In this document: one piece after another, positions 8,674 through 17,914 of the stretch | Position numbering within the stretch: the stretch's first letter is position 1 | How the letters are laid out: each line of letters opens with the position of its first letter | Assembly: GCF_900108955.1 (NCBI RefSeq) | Contig: NZ_FNYA01000003.1 | Span: forward strand, 219,558 to 283,557 | Direction of reading: 5' to 3' | From: Flavobacterium terrigena | GTDB taxonomy: Bacteria > Bacteroidota > Bacteroidia > Flavobacteriales > Flavobacteriaceae | DNA length: 64,000 nucleotides | Notes under the pieces: generated by a model | Told to the model about the DNA's origin: nothing | The model's input: the letters and a program-made list of their open reading frames with translations, nothing else | Databases searched by the model: none | Position numbers and translations under genes: made by a program

Positions 8674-10572
8674 ATGAGCGACGCTATTAAACACGAATGT
8701 GGAATTGCATTACTTAGATTATTAAAACCATTAGAATACTATAAAGAAAAATATGGTACAGCTTTTTACGGTGTAGAAAAAATGTACCTTTTAATGGAAA
8801 AACAACACAATCGCGGTCAAGATGGTGCTGGTTTTGCAAGTATCAAATTGGATGTAAAACCTGGGCAAAGATACATCAGTAGAATTCGTTCGAATCAAGC
8901 ACAACCGATTCAAGATATTTTCGGACAAATTAATGCGAGAATTTCAAATGAATTAGCGAATAATCCTTCGTATCAAAATAATGTAGCCTTACAAAAAGAA
9001 AACATTCCTTATGTAGGTGAATTGTTTTTAGGTCACGTTCGTTATGGTACTTTCGGAAAAAATAGCATAGAAAGTGTTCATCCATTTTTACGTCAGAATA
9101 ACTGGATGCACAGAAATTTATTAGTAGCTGGAAACTTCAACATGACAAATGTTAAAGAATTGTTTCAAGATTTAGTAGATGTGGGTCAACACCCAAAACT
9201 AATGGCAGATACAGTTACAGTTATGGAAAAAATTGGTCATTTCTTAGATGATGAAATTACCGATTTATATTTAGATTGTAAAAATGAAGGCCTTTCAAAA
9301 CAAGAAGCTTCACCAGTAATTGCAGAAAGATTAAATATTGGAAGAATTTTAAGAAGAGCTTCTAAAAACTTCGATGGTGGTTACGCAATGGCCGGGCTTT
9401 TAGGACACGGTGACGCCTTTGTAGTTAGAGATCCAAACGGAATTCGTCCAGCTTATTATTATCAAGATGATGAAATCGTAGTGGTTGCTTCAGAAAGACC
9501 AGTTATTCAAACGGTATTTAATGTGGCGTTTGATGATGTTAAAGAATTAGAAGCTGGAGACGCAATCATCGTTAAGAAAAACGGAAACGTTCAATTCGAA
9601 AATATTAGAGAAGCAGGTGAGAAAAAAGCGTGTTCTTTTGAAAGAATTTATTTCTCTCGTGGAAGCGATGCTGAAATCTATCAAGAAAGAAAATTACTAG
9701 GAAAATATGTTTTCCCAAGTGTATTGAAAGAAATTGACAACGACATTCATAATTCGGTGTTTTCATTTATTCCGAATACAGCAGAAACTTCTTTTTACGG
9801 AATGGCGGAAGCGGCTCAAAAACATTTAGATGAGCAGAAAGTAAAAGACATTATCGCACAAAGAAATACCTTAGATGAAAATGGCTTAAATGCGATTTTA
9901 GAAGAGAAAGTTCGTACCGAAAAAATTGCGATTAAAGATGTAAAACTAAGAACGTTTATCACAGAAGATAGTAGTCGTGACGAAATGGTTTCTCATGTTT
10001 ACGACATCACTTACGGTGTAGTAAAACCAACGGATAACTTAGTTATTATTGACGATAGTATTGTTCGTGGAACGACATTAAAACAAAGTATCATTAAAAT
10101 TTTAGACCGATTAAATCCTAAGAAAATTGTTGTGGTTTCTTCGGCTCCACAAATTAGATATCCTGATTGTTACGGAATTGATATGAGTACAATGGAAGGT
10201 TTTATCGCTTTCAGAGCAACATTAGAGCTATTAAAAGATACAAATCAATATCATATTGTGGATGACGTTTACAAAAAATGTAAAACACAACAAGGATTAA
10301 AAGATACAGAAGTAATTAATCACGTAAAAGAAATTTACGCTCCATTTACAGACGAACAAATTTCGGATAAAATGGCAGAAATGTTAACTTCAAAAGAAGT
10401 GAAAGCAGAAGTGAAAATTATCTTCCAAAAAGTAGAAGATTTACATAAAGCGTGTCCGAAAAATTTAGGTGATTGGTATTTCACAGGAAACTATCCAACA
10501 CCAGGTGGAAATAGAGTAGTAAACACCGCGTTTATCAACTTTTACGAAGGTAACGGAGAACGTGCTTATTAA
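8674..10572 (+). CDS. purF: Amidophosphoribosyltransferase (long Bacteroidetes form)
   Basis: Catalyses the first committed step of purine synthesis, PRPP plus glutamine to phosphoribosylamine, in the cytoplasm. The N-terminal nucleophile cysteine is C9 in HECGIALL, implying removal of a short propeptide. Class II glutaminase features follow, such as HVRYGT and GNFNMTN. The phosphoribosyltransferase PRPP loop VIIDDSIVRGTT lies near residue 465. At 632 residues it is longer than the ~500-residue E. coli enzyme; the long form is common in this phylum. No 4Fe-4S cysteine set is evident. It appears to be transcribed alone, with only a weak hairpin directly after the stop and a strong terminator 120 bp downstream. 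Confidence 0.95.
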   Translation: MSDAIKHECGIALLRLLKPLEYYKEKYGTAFYGVEKMYLLMEKQHNRGQDGAGFASIKLDVKPGQRYISRIRSNQAQPIQDIFGQINARISNELANNPSYQNNVALQKENIPYVGELFLGHVRYGTFGKNSIESVHPFLRQNNWMHRNLLVAGNFNMTNVKELFQDLVDVGQHPKLMADTVTVMEKIGHFLDDEITDLYLDCKNEGLSKQEASPVIAERLNIGRILRRASKNFDGGYAMAGLLGHGDAFVVRDPNGIRPAYYYQDDEIVVVASERPVIQTVFNVAFDDVKELEAGDAIIVKKNGNVQFENIREAGEKKACSFERIYFSRGSDAEIYQERKLLGKYVFPSVLKEIDNDIHNSVFSFIPNTAETSFYGMAEAAQKHLDEQKVKDIIAQRNTLDENGLNAILEEKVRTEKIAIKDVKLRTFITEDSSRDEMVSHVYDITYGVVKPTDNLVIIDDSIVRGTTLKQSIIKILDRLNPKKIVVVSSAPQIRYPDCYGIDMSTMEGFIAFRATLELLKDTNQYHIVDDVYKKCKTQQGLKDTEVINHVKEIYAPFTDEQISDKMAEMLTSKEVKAEVKIIFQKVEDLHKACPKNLGDWYFTGNYPTPGGNRVVNTAFINFYEGNGERAY

Positions 10573-10693
10573 AAAAGTGCATTTCAACGGGAATATGTAC
10601 TTTATAACAAATATTTTATTCTAGTATAATAACTTGTTCTACTTTTATATCACCAGAAAATTAGTAGGTTAAGTTTTATGGTAGATTTGGGGC

Positions 10694-10726
10694 AAAAAGG
10701 GTGAAACGAAAGTTTCACCTTTTTTA
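10694..10726 (+). terminator. Strong intrinsic terminator with GAAA loop
   Basis: The stem GGTGAAAC-GAAA-GTTTCACC is extended by A-T pairs and ends in a T run. It lies 121 bp past the purF stop, so it ends either the purF transcript or an unannotated short RNA. Confidence 0.85.
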
Positions 10727-10824
10727 TTTTATACCCATCTTAGTTCATAATAAATTAGTTTTTCACAACTATTTGTTGTTGAATTTACTAAATTCGCTTT
10801 AGAATTAATATTAAATTCATAAAA

Positions 10825-11451
10825 ATGGAAAACACGCTCCAAAACACATATAATTTTATTTTCGAAGAAGCTTTATTGAACGAAATTTCAGAAGTTTCCA
10901 AGATTCATGATTTCAAAGAAGGTGATATTATTATTGATTTTGGTGAAAACATTAAAAGTATACCATTAATCTTAACGGGTGCGATTAAAATTTTACGTGA
11001 AGATTTTGATGAAGGCGAACTACTTCTATATTTTATTGAAAAAGGAGATACCTGTGCCATGTCTATGCAATGTTGTTTAGGAAAAGCTAAAAGTGAAATC
11101 AGAGCCATTGCAGAAACAGACGGACAACTTATTTTAATTCCAGTGGCTAAAATGAACGAATGGTTAGGTAAATATGCCACTTGGCGAGATTTTGTATTCA
11201 ACAGCTATAACAACCGATTAAAAGAAATGCTAACCACAATTGACCATTTAGCGTTCATGAATATGGATGAAAGGTTACTAAATTATCTTTTAGAAAAATC
11301 GAAAATCAATCATTCCAAAGAAATTCACAATACACATCAAGAAATTGCCTACGATTTAAATACGTCAAGAGTTGTAATTTCCCGAATTTTAAAAGCCTTA
11401 GAAAATAAAGGGAAAATTAAATTGAATAGAGCGTATATTGAGTTGTTGTAA
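10825..11451 (+). CDS. Crp/Fnr-family transcriptional regulator
   Basis: A 208-residue cytoplasmic DNA-binding regulator. The N-terminal half is a cyclic-nucleotide-binding-like beta-roll (about 20-130), and the C-terminal half is a winged helix. The helix-turn-helix region EIAYDLNTSRVVISRILKAL lies near 172-191, with SRVVISR the expected recognition helix. C73 and C79/C80 (GDTCAMSMQCC) lie in the sensor half and could be redox or thiol sensors, which is inference. It stands alone on + just before the efflux and sulfur operons. Both operons carry a GTAACA-N2-TGTTAC-like palindrome that this protein is the obvious candidate to bind. Its own upstream region has a different inverted repeat, ACAAC-N5-GTTGT, at 10765-10779. 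Confidence 0.9.
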   Translation: MENTLQNTYNFIFEEALLNEISEVSKIHDFKEGDIIIDFGENIKSIPLILTGAIKILREDFDEGELLLYFIEKGDTCAMSMQCCLGKAKSEIRAIAETDGQLILIPVAKMNEWLGKYATWRDFVFNSYNNRLKEMLTTIDHLAFMNMDERLLNYLLEKSKINHSKEIHNTHQEIAYDLNTSRVVISRILKALENKGKIKLNRAYIELL

Positions 11452-11527
11452 ATGTTAATTAATAAGCTATGGTGTGAAAGCTAATTATAACTAACCTATT
11501 CCAGCCCAAATCAAAAATTCCACCTCT

Positions 11528-11541
11528 GTAACATTTGTAAC
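11528..11541. promoter_or_regulatory. Predicted Crp/Fnr operator, efflux operon
   Basis: GTAACATTTGTAAC is an imperfect palindrome of GTAACA-N2-TGTTAC with one mismatch. It sits in the same CTCTGTAACA...ACTG context as the site at 17879. Its centre is 29.5 bp upstream of the first base of the TAATTTTG motif, the same distance as in the sulfur operon. Confidence 0.7.
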
Positions 11542-11563
11542 TGTATAACGTTTGAGTTGCGTT

Positions 11564-11571
11564 TAATTTTG
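11564..11571 (+). promoter_or_regulatory. -10-like motif of the efflux operon
   Basis: TAATTTTG matches TAnnTTTG, 20 bp before the TolC start. No TTG lies at the normal -33 spacing, and the operator palindrome is close to that position, which suggests activator-dependent transcription. Confidence 0.6.
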
Positions 11572-11591
11572 CTTCATAATTAATTTAGATT

Positions 11592-12905
11592 ATGAAAAAA
11601 ATTAAACACCCTTTTTTAATAACCACTTTATTATTTTCAGTTTTTGGATTGGCGCAAGACACGCTGACTATTTCTAAAAACGATATTTCTAAGAAAATTT
11701 CAGAAAATAATTTACAAGTGAGAATTGCTGAAAAAAACTTTCAGTCGGCAAAAGCAGATTATAACCAATCGAAAGCAGTTTTCTTACCGAATATTAATGT
11801 TTCGCACACTGGGATTTCAACCACCAATCCTTTAATGGCTTTCGGTTCGAAATTAAATCAGGAAATTTTAACGGCTTCAGATTTCAATCCCGCTTTATTA
11901 AATGATCCAGCAAAAACACAAAATTTTGCTACAAAATTCGAAATTCAACAACCCCTTATTAATGTAGATGGTTTTTATGGAAGACAAGCTGCAAAAGCAA
12001 AAATGGAAGCGTTCCAACTACAAACTGAACGCACTAAAGAATATTTAGAATTAGAAGTTTCGAAAGCTTATATGCAATTGCAACTGGCCTATAAAGCCGT
12101 GAGCGTTTTAGAAAAAGCCAATACCACTGGAAAAGCCAATTTGAAATTAGTAGAAAACTATTTCAAACAAGGCATGTTGCAAAAAACCGATTTATTAAAT
12201 GTGCAAGTTCGTGTAAGTGAAATCGCAAATCAATTGCAATACGCGAAAAGTAACGTACAAAATGCGTCAGATTATTTAGGATTTTTGTTAAACGAAGACA
12301 CACAAGGAAAAATCTACAAACCTGCTGAAGCTTTAGAAAACTCCATTGCGATTGAAGCAATAAACACCACTTTATCTGAAAACAGAAAAGACATTCAAGC
12401 GATGACAAAATCTTCGGAAGCGTATGCGAAAATGTTAAAATCTTCAAAAATGACATTCCTGCCAAGATTAAACGCTTTTGGAAGTTATGAAATGTACGAT
12501 AAAAATATCTTAGGAACTTCGGCAAAAGGATATGTAGTTGGTGCCCAATTATCTTGGAATGTTTTCGACGGCTATAAATCTATCGGAAAATTCGAAAAAG
12601 CGAAAGCGGAATCTCAAAAAGCCGATGCGGAAAAAGACCAATACACCAAACAAAGTCAATTGGAATTAAACAAAACGAATCGCCAATTAAAAGACGCGGA
12701 AAACAAAGTGAATTTATCACAATTAGCTTTCGAACAATCACAAGAAGCCTACAGAATTCGTCAAAACAGATTCGCGCAAGGTTTAGAAAAAACAACAGAT
12801 TTATTGCAATCCGAAACACAAATGATTCAAAAAGAATTAGAACAATTACAAGCGGTTTTCGAATATAATTTTACAAAACAATATTTACAGTTTTTAACGA
12901 AGTAA
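11592..12905 (+). CDS. TolC-family outer-membrane efflux channel
   Basis: Outer-membrane factor of a tripartite pump, 437 residues, with signal peptide MKKIKHPF...LFGLAQ. It has two helical-hairpin repeats rich in A, K, Q and L, typical of TolC coiled coils (about 45-220 and 260-435). It starts the operon and is followed after 30 bp by the periplasmic adaptor and then the inner-membrane RND permease. The three together should span the envelope. The substrate is unknown. The shared operator with the sulfur transport operon suggests a role linked to sulfur or redox stress, but this is inference. Confidence 0.9.
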   Translation: MKKIKHPFLITTLLFSVFGLAQDTLTISKNDISKKISENNLQVRIAEKNFQSAKADYNQSKAVFLPNINVSHTGISTTNPLMAFGSKLNQEILTASDFNPALLNDPAKTQNFATKFEIQQPLINVDGFYGRQAAKAKMEAFQLQTERTKEYLELEVSKAYMQLQLAYKAVSVLEKANTTGKANLKLVENYFKQGMLQKTDLLNVQVRVSEIANQLQYAKSNVQNASDYLGFLLNEDTQGKIYKPAEALENSIAIEAINTTLSENRKDIQAMTKSSEAYAKMLKSSKMTFLPRLNAFGSYEMYDKNILGTSAKGYVVGAQLSWNVFDGYKSIGKFEKAKAESQKADAEKDQYTKQSQLELNKTNRQLKDAENKVNLSQLAFEQSQEAYRIRQNRFAQGLEKTTDLLQSETQMIQKELEQLQAVFEYNFTKQYLQFLTK

Positions 12906-12935
12906 ATTTTAATAATCAATTTCAATTTTAAAAAG

Positions 12936-14021
12936 ATGAAAAAAAATATAGCAATTTTAACCCTTTCCACTTTAGTATTTCTTTCATGTGGAAAAGAAAA
13001 AAAAGAACTAACTAACAACGAACCAGCTATTAAAGTTGTAGTGAATGGTTTAGCCACAAATAACTCAGAATTCATCACCGCAAGCGGAAAAACAGAAGCG
13101 GAAAGCAGTGCCAATTTAAGCACAAGAATGATGGGTTATGTGACTAAAGTTCACGTAAAAACAGGTCAGAAAGTTTCTGCTGGACAATTATTGGTAAGCA
13201 TTAATAGTTCCGATTTACAAGCAAAAAAAGCGCAAGTTGACGCGTCTATTTTACAAGCGACTGCAGCCTATAATAACGCGAAAAAAGACTATGATAGATT
13301 TACGGCTTTATTCAGTCAACAAAGTGCTTCTCAAAAAGAATTAGACGATATGACCTCTCGTTACGAAATGTCAAAAGCTGGTTTAGCTGGTGCGAAACAA
13401 ATGCGTAATGAAGTTATGGCGCAGTTTTCTTACTCTAATATTACCGCTCCATTTTCTGGAGAAGTTACGAATACATTCATTAAAGAAGGCGACATGGCTA
13501 ACCCAGGAATGCCTTTAGTAAGCGTAGAAGGAGTTTCTAGAATGCAAGTAACGGCAATGGTTTCGGAAGGTGATATTTCTCAAATTAAAAACGGAATGCC
13601 AGTGAAAATTATGGTAAAATCGTTAAATAAAGAAGTGTCAGGTAAAGTTTCAGAAGTGAGTGGTTCTGCTAAAAACACAGGTGGACAATACTTAGTAAAA
13701 GTGACTTTAAACTCCAACGACAAAACCATTTTATCAGGAATGTTCGTAAATGTTCAATTTCCAATCGCTAATCAACCAAAATCAGAAACTACTTTAAAAT
13801 CAGATAAAGTAATGGTTCCAGAAAGTGCTTTGGTAAAACAAGGACAATTAACAGGGATTTACACGATAGCCAACGGTAAAACAGCCATTTTAAGATGGAT
13901 TAGAACCGGAAAAGCCTTTGGTAATCAAGTAGAAGTTTTATCAGGATTATCTGCAAACGAGCAATATATTGTTTCTGCAGAAGGTAAGTTATATAACGGA
14001 GCTAATGTGAGTATTCACTAA
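12936..14021 (+). CDS. RND efflux periplasmic adaptor (membrane fusion lipoprotein)
   Basis: HlyD/AcrA-type adaptor of 361 residues. It begins with a lipoprotein signal (LSTLVFLSCGK, lipid-accepting Cys about residue 19), so it is probably lipid-anchored in the periplasm. A biotinyl-lipoyl-like half motif (VKTGQKVSAGQLL) near residue 75 is followed by an alpha-helical hairpin (about 90-150). The matching lipoyl half (FSGEVTNTFIKEGDMANPGMPL), beta-barrel and membrane-proximal domains come after. It bridges the TolC-like channel upstream and the permease downstream. No His- or Met-rich metal-binding stretch is visible. Confidence 0.92.
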   Translation: MKKNIAILTLSTLVFLSCGKEKKELTNNEPAIKVVVNGLATNNSEFITASGKTEAESSANLSTRMMGYVTKVHVKTGQKVSAGQLLVSINSSDLQAKKAQVDASILQATAAYNNAKKDYDRFTALFSQQSASQKELDDMTSRYEMSKAGLAGAKQMRNEVMAQFSYSNITAPFSGEVTNTFIKEGDMANPGMPLVSVEGVSRMQVTAMVSEGDISQIKNGMPVKIMVKSLNKEVSGKVSEVSGSAKNTGGQYLVKVTLNSNDKTILSGMFVNVQFPIANQPKSETTLKSDKVMVPESALVKQGQLTGIYTIANGKTAILRWIRTGKAFGNQVEVLSGLSANEQYIVSAEGKLYNGANVSIH

Positions 14022-14065
14022 TCCGTTTTTAGTGCTAAGACATTAAATTCTTAAACAAAAAAATC

Positions 14066-17000
14066 ATGCAAGAAGGTATATCAGGTAAAATTGCCCATTT
14101 TTTCATCAACTCTAAATTAACGATTTTGTTAATGGTTGGTTTGATGATCATCGGGGTGTATAGTTCGTTCTTAATTCCTCGTGAAGAAGAACCACAAATC
14201 GCTATTCCAATGGCGGATATTATGATTGGCTATCCAGGCGCAAGTCCGGCAGAAGTAGAAAGTCGTGTTATTAAACCCTTAGAAAAAGTATTGTCTAACA
14301 TCAAAGGTGTAGAACATTTACATAGTATGGCAATGAACGGTCAGGCTATGATAATTGTGCAGTTTTATGTAGGCGAAGATTCAGAACGCTCGTATGTGAA
14401 ATTGTACGATGAGTTAATGAAAAACGAAAATATTTTCCCAAAAGGCGTATACAAACCTATGGTAAAAACACGTTCCATTGACGATGTTCCTATGCTAGGT
14501 GTTACACTTTGGAGTGAAAAATTGAACGATTTCGAAATTCGTCAAATTGCGGAAGAAGTTACTTCGGAAATTGAAAAAGTAAAAGATGTTGCCATTACGA
14601 AAGAAATTGGAGGAAGAACCCGCGAACTAAAAGTCGTTTTAGATAAAGATAAAATGGCGGAAAATGGTGTGGATGCTTTAGGAATTATGCAAATGATTCA
14701 AGCAAATAACGGCAGTTCTCAGTCAGGAAGTTTTGTAAATAATGACAAAGAATATCTACTTACAACTGGAGAATTTTTATCGACTTCAGAAGACGTAGAA
14801 AATTTGGTTGTAGGTGTGAATGCCAATATGCCAGTCTATTTAAAACAAGTGGCGGCAATTCAAGACGGACCGTCAACACCAAGAAGTTACGTGTCTTTCG
14901 GATACGGAAAAGCAAATGAAAAGTATGCGAAAAACAAATCGGAATATCCTGCTGTTACAATTTCTGTTGGAAAAGTAAAAGGCGCGGATGCGATGAAAAT
15001 TTCGGATAAAATCATCGAGAAAATCGAAACCTTAAAAAAGACCTTAATTACAAATGATGTTCACGTAGAAATCTCTAGAAATTACGGAGAAACGGCTTCT
15101 CATAAAGTTGGCGAATTATTAATGCACTTAGGTGTGGCGATAATCGCGGTAACGCTTTTAGTAATGCTTGCTATGGGTTGGCGTGGTGGTTTAGTGGTTT
15201 TCTTTTCAGTGCCATTAACGTTTGCCTTAACCTTGTTTGCTTATTATATGTTGGGTTACACGTTAAACAGAATTACGCTTTTCGCCTTAGTTTTTGTGGT
15301 GGGAATTGTGGTAGATGACAGTATTATCATCGCTGAAAACATGCACCGACATTTTAAAATGAAGCGATTGCCGTTCAAACAAGCTGCGATTTATGCAATT
15401 AACGAAGTAGGAAATCCAACTATTTTAGCCACTTTTACAGTAATTGCTGCTATTTTACCAATGGCTTTCGTGTCAGGAATGATGGGGCCTTACATGAGTC
15501 CAATGCCAATTGGTGCTTCCATTGCGATGTTACTTTCGTTGTTTGTTGCCTTAACGGTTACACCATATTTAGGTTACCATTTATTACACGAAAAAGAGGA
15601 ACAAGAACACAAAGCAGAACAAGGTTTAGAAACATCTTGGATTTATAAATTATATAATAAAATTGAACGTCCCTTTTTAGAAAATTCTACGAAACGTAGA
15701 GTGATGTTAGGAATTACAGTGGTTTTATTAGCAGGTTCTGTATTAATGTTTTTCACGAAATCGGTTTTAGTAAAAATGTTGCCTTTCGATAATAAAAACG
15801 AATTCCAAGTGGTAATCGATATGCCAGAAGGAACTACGTTAGAAAGAACAGCAGTTGTTACGCAAGAAATTGCACAATATTTAACTACCGTTCCAGAAGT
15901 AGTGAATTATCAAAATTATATTGGAACGTCTGCGCCTATTACGTTTAACGGATTGGTTCGTCATTACGATTTACGTGGTGGAAGCAATATGGCTGATATT
16001 CAAGTCAATTTATTACACAAAGAAGACAGAGATTTGCAAAGTCACGATATTGCAAAAGTAGTTCGCCCAGAAGTGCAAAAAATCGCAAAAAAGTATGGTG
16101 CGAATGTGAAAATTATTGAAGTGCCACCAGGACCACCAGTTTTATCAACTTTGGTTGCTGAAATTTACGGACCAGATTACAAACAACAAATTGAAGTAGC
16201 TAACCAAGTAAAAGGAATTTTAGAAAAAACTACTGATATTGTGGATATTGATTGGTATGTAGAAGACAATCAAACGGAATATAAATTGGAAGTCGACAAG
16301 GAAAAAGCGATGTTAAACGGAATCGCACCACAACAAATTGTTGGAAATTTGACGTATTTGTTAAAAGAATATCCGATTTCTAATTTGTACGATGAAAATT
16401 CAAACAACAGCGTTGGAATTGTTCTTTCTCTAGATGATAAAGACAAAACATCACTTCAAGATATTCAGAATTTAAAAATAAAAGGCAGTCAAGGAAATGT
16501 AGTTCCAGTTTCCGATTTGGTAAAAGTGAAAGAAGATGTTTTACAAAAAACGATCTATAGAAAAGACCAAAAACGAGTAGTTTACGTAACTGCAGATATG
16601 GCTGGAGAATTAGAAAGTCCGGTATATGCAATTTTAGGAATGAACGAAGAATTGCAAAAAATGAAATTACCAAAAGGTTATAAAGTCAACGAATTGTACA
16701 TGGAACAACCATCAGATGAAAGTGATTTTACCGTAAAATGGGATGGTGAATGGCAAATTACTTTAGAAGTGTTCCGTGATTTAGGAATTGCATTCGGAGT
16801 GGTAATTGTAATTATTTATATGTTGATTGTAGGTTGGTTCCAAAACTTTAAAACACCAATTGTCATGATGCTAGCGATTCCGCTTTCGTTAGTGGGAATT
16901 GTTTTCGGACACTGGTTGTTAGGTGCTTATTTCACCGCAACTTCTTTCATTGGAATGATTGCTTTAGCTGGAGTTATGGTTCGGAATTCCGTTTTACTTA

Positions 17001-17281
17001 TCGATTTTATTGAAATTCGATTAAACGAAGGTATTCCATTAAAACAAGCTATTATTGAAGCTGGTGCCGTAAGAACCACACCAATTTTACTAACAACAGG
17101 TGCAGTTGTAATTGGAGCCTTAATTATTTTATTCGATCCAATTTTTCAAGGATTAGCCATTTCATTAGTATTTGGAGCTGTAGTTTCTACCATATTAACT
17201 TTACTTGTAGTGCCAATTATTTACTATGTCACGGAAAGAAAAAAATGGGAGAAAAAGAGTGTTGAGGAAATAAACCAATAA
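14066..17281 (+). CDS. RND-family efflux permease (AcrB/CusA superfamily)
   Basis: Inner-membrane proton-driven transporter of 1071 residues, the normal size for a full-length RND pump with twelve membrane helices and two large periplasmic loops. The proton-relay pair D417-D418 lies in TM4 (VVGIVVDDSIIIAEN). A short N-terminal helix precedes the PREEEPQI segment. The acidic pair rules out a non-functional remnant. I see no obvious CzcA/CusA metal-relay motif, so heavy-metal efflux is not supported over organic or sulfur compounds. It is the third gene of the TolC-adaptor-permease operon, and the downstream small gene starts 10 bp after it. Confidence 0.92.
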   Translation: MQEGISGKIAHFFINSKLTILLMVGLMIIGVYSSFLIPREEEPQIAIPMADIMIGYPGASPAEVESRVIKPLEKVLSNIKGVEHLHSMAMNGQAMIIVQFYVGEDSERSYVKLYDELMKNENIFPKGVYKPMVKTRSIDDVPMLGVTLWSEKLNDFEIRQIAEEVTSEIEKVKDVAITKEIGGRTRELKVVLDKDKMAENGVDALGIMQMIQANNGSSQSGSFVNNDKEYLLTTGEFLSTSEDVENLVVGVNANMPVYLKQVAAIQDGPSTPRSYVSFGYGKANEKYAKNKSEYPAVTISVGKVKGADAMKISDKIIEKIETLKKTLITNDVHVEISRNYGETASHKVGELLMHLGVAIIAVTLLVMLAMGWRGGLVVFFSVPLTFALTLFAYYMLGYTLNRITLFALVFVVGIVVDDSIIIAENMHRHFKMKRLPFKQAAIYAINEVGNPTILATFTVIAAILPMAFVSGMMGPYMSPMPIGASIAMLLSLFVALTVTPYLGYHLLHEKEEQEHKAEQGLETSWIYKLYNKIERPFLENSTKRRVMLGITVVLLAGSVLMFFTKSVLVKMLPFDNKNEFQVVIDMPEGTTLERTAVVTQEIAQYLTTVPEVVNYQNYIGTSAPITFNGLVRHYDLRGGSNMADIQVNLLHKEDRDLQSHDIAKVVRPEVQKIAKKYGANVKIIEVPPGPPVLSTLVAEIYGPDYKQQIEVANQVKGILEKTTDIVDIDWYVEDNQTEYKLEVDKEKAMLNGIAPQQIVGNLTYLLKEYPISNLYDENSNNSVGIVLSLDDKDKTSLQDIQNLKIKGSQGNVVPVSDLVKVKEDVLQKTIYRKDQKRVVYVTADMAGELESPVYAILGMNEELQKMKLPKGYKVNELYMEQPSDESDFTVKWDGEWQITLEVFRDLGIAFGVVIVIIYMLIVGWFQNFKTPIVMMLAIPLSLVGIVFGHWLLGAYFTATSFIGMIALAGVMVRNSVLLIDFIEIRLNEGIPLKQAIIEAGAVRTTPILLTTGAVVIGALIILFDPIFQGLAISLVFGAVVSTILTLLVVPIIYYVTERKKWEKKSVEEINQ

Positions 17282-17291
17282 ATTGTAACCT

Positions 17292-17597
17292 ATGAAACTA
17301 TTAATAATAACATCAATTTCTGAATTTGAAAACGAAATAAAACAAATGCTAGTGAAAGCAAATGTGAAAAATTTTTCATACAAAGAAGTTATGGGCTATC
17401 ATAACACAAGTAATGAGGCTATTGGTGATAACTGGTTTGCCACAGAAATGAATGAGAATGAAAGTATGTTATTTTATGCTTTTGTACCAAGCGAAAATGT
17501 GGAAATGATTTTTAATGCAATTAATGAATTTAATGGAAAACAAGAAACACTTTCAAAAATTCATGTGGCCACAGTAAATATTGAGAATTCAAATTAA
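17292..17597 (+). CDS. Small PII-like/ferredoxin-fold protein of the efflux operon
   Basis: A 101-residue soluble protein with no signal peptide or membrane segment. It begins only 10 bp after the permease and so is almost certainly co-transcribed. The alternating beta-alpha-beta pattern (MKLLIITS, a helix EFENEIKQMLVKAN, strand FSYKEVMGY, strand MLFYAFV, helix NVEMIFNAINEFN, strand IHVATVNIE) resembles PII/GlnB-like or DUF3240-like proteins, which elsewhere neighbour RND pumps. That fold assignment is an inference from the pattern. A cytoplasmic role in sensing the pump substrate or trimming its activity is possible. Confidence 0.75.
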   Translation: MKLLIITSISEFENEIKQMLVKANVKNFSYKEVMGYHNTSNEAIGDNWFATEMNENESMLFYAFVPSENVEMIFNAINEFNGKQETLSKIHVATVNIENSN

Positions 17598-17626
17598 TTT
17601 AGTAATAATATATAAAAAGCATAAAT

Positions 17627-17812
17627 ATGAAAAACAGAATCATCCGAGCAATAGCAGGAAGTTTTGTACTAATCAGTATTTTACTTTCCATTTATGTCAA
17701 CCAAAATTGGTTATGGTTTACAGCCTTTGTAGGTGCTAATTTATTGCAATCTTCCATCACCAAATGGTGTTTAATGGAAGATATTTTAGCCAAATTAGGG
17801 GTGAAAGATTAA
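17627..17812 (+). CDS. DUF2892-family small membrane protein
   Basis: A 61-residue protein with two membrane segments (about 8-24 and 27-45) separated by a short N-Q-N-W turn. It matches the YgaP-type membrane domain (MKNRIIRAIAG, then LQSSITKWCLMEDILAKLG). C49 of the KWC motif lies just after the second helix. In this family such modules often accompany rhodanese or other sulfur genes, which fits the sulfur transport genes that follow. It is the last gene of the efflux operon and is followed at once by a strong terminator. Confidence 0.85.
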   Translation: MKNRIIRAIAGSFVLISILLSIYVNQNWLWFTAFVGANLLQSSITKWCLMEDILAKLGVKD

Positions 17813-17814
17813 TT

Positions 17815-17850
17815 AAAAAGCCGTTCTAAAATATTTTAGAACGGCTTTTT
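17815..17850. terminator. Perfect-palindrome terminator of the efflux operon
   Basis: A 36-bp perfect palindrome with half AAAAAGCCGTTCTAAAAT, A run on one side and T run on the other. It can stop transcription in both directions. The GCCGTTCTAAAA arm recurs at 19753. Confidence 0.9.
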
Positions 17851-17878
17851 GATATTCGTCTTAACAACACTTATCTCT

Positions 17879-17892
17879 GTAACAATTGTTAC
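17879..17892. promoter_or_regulatory. Predicted Crp/Fnr operator, sulfur transport operon
   Basis: GTAACAATTGTTAC is a perfect 14-bp palindrome, extended by outer TC/GA matches. Its centre (17885.5) is 29.5 bp upstream of the TAAATTTG motif, close to -43 relative to the likely transcription start. This is the geometry of class II activation by Crp/Fnr proteins. Confidence 0.75.
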
Positions 17893-17914
17893 TGATTCTC
17901 GTATTTTATGGACT

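Noticed and set aside
10765..10779. ACAAC-N5-GTTGT inverted repeat as a self-operator for the Crp/Fnr gene
   Set aside because: It differs from the GTAACA palindromes and has no comparable spacing to a -10 motif; too weak to call.
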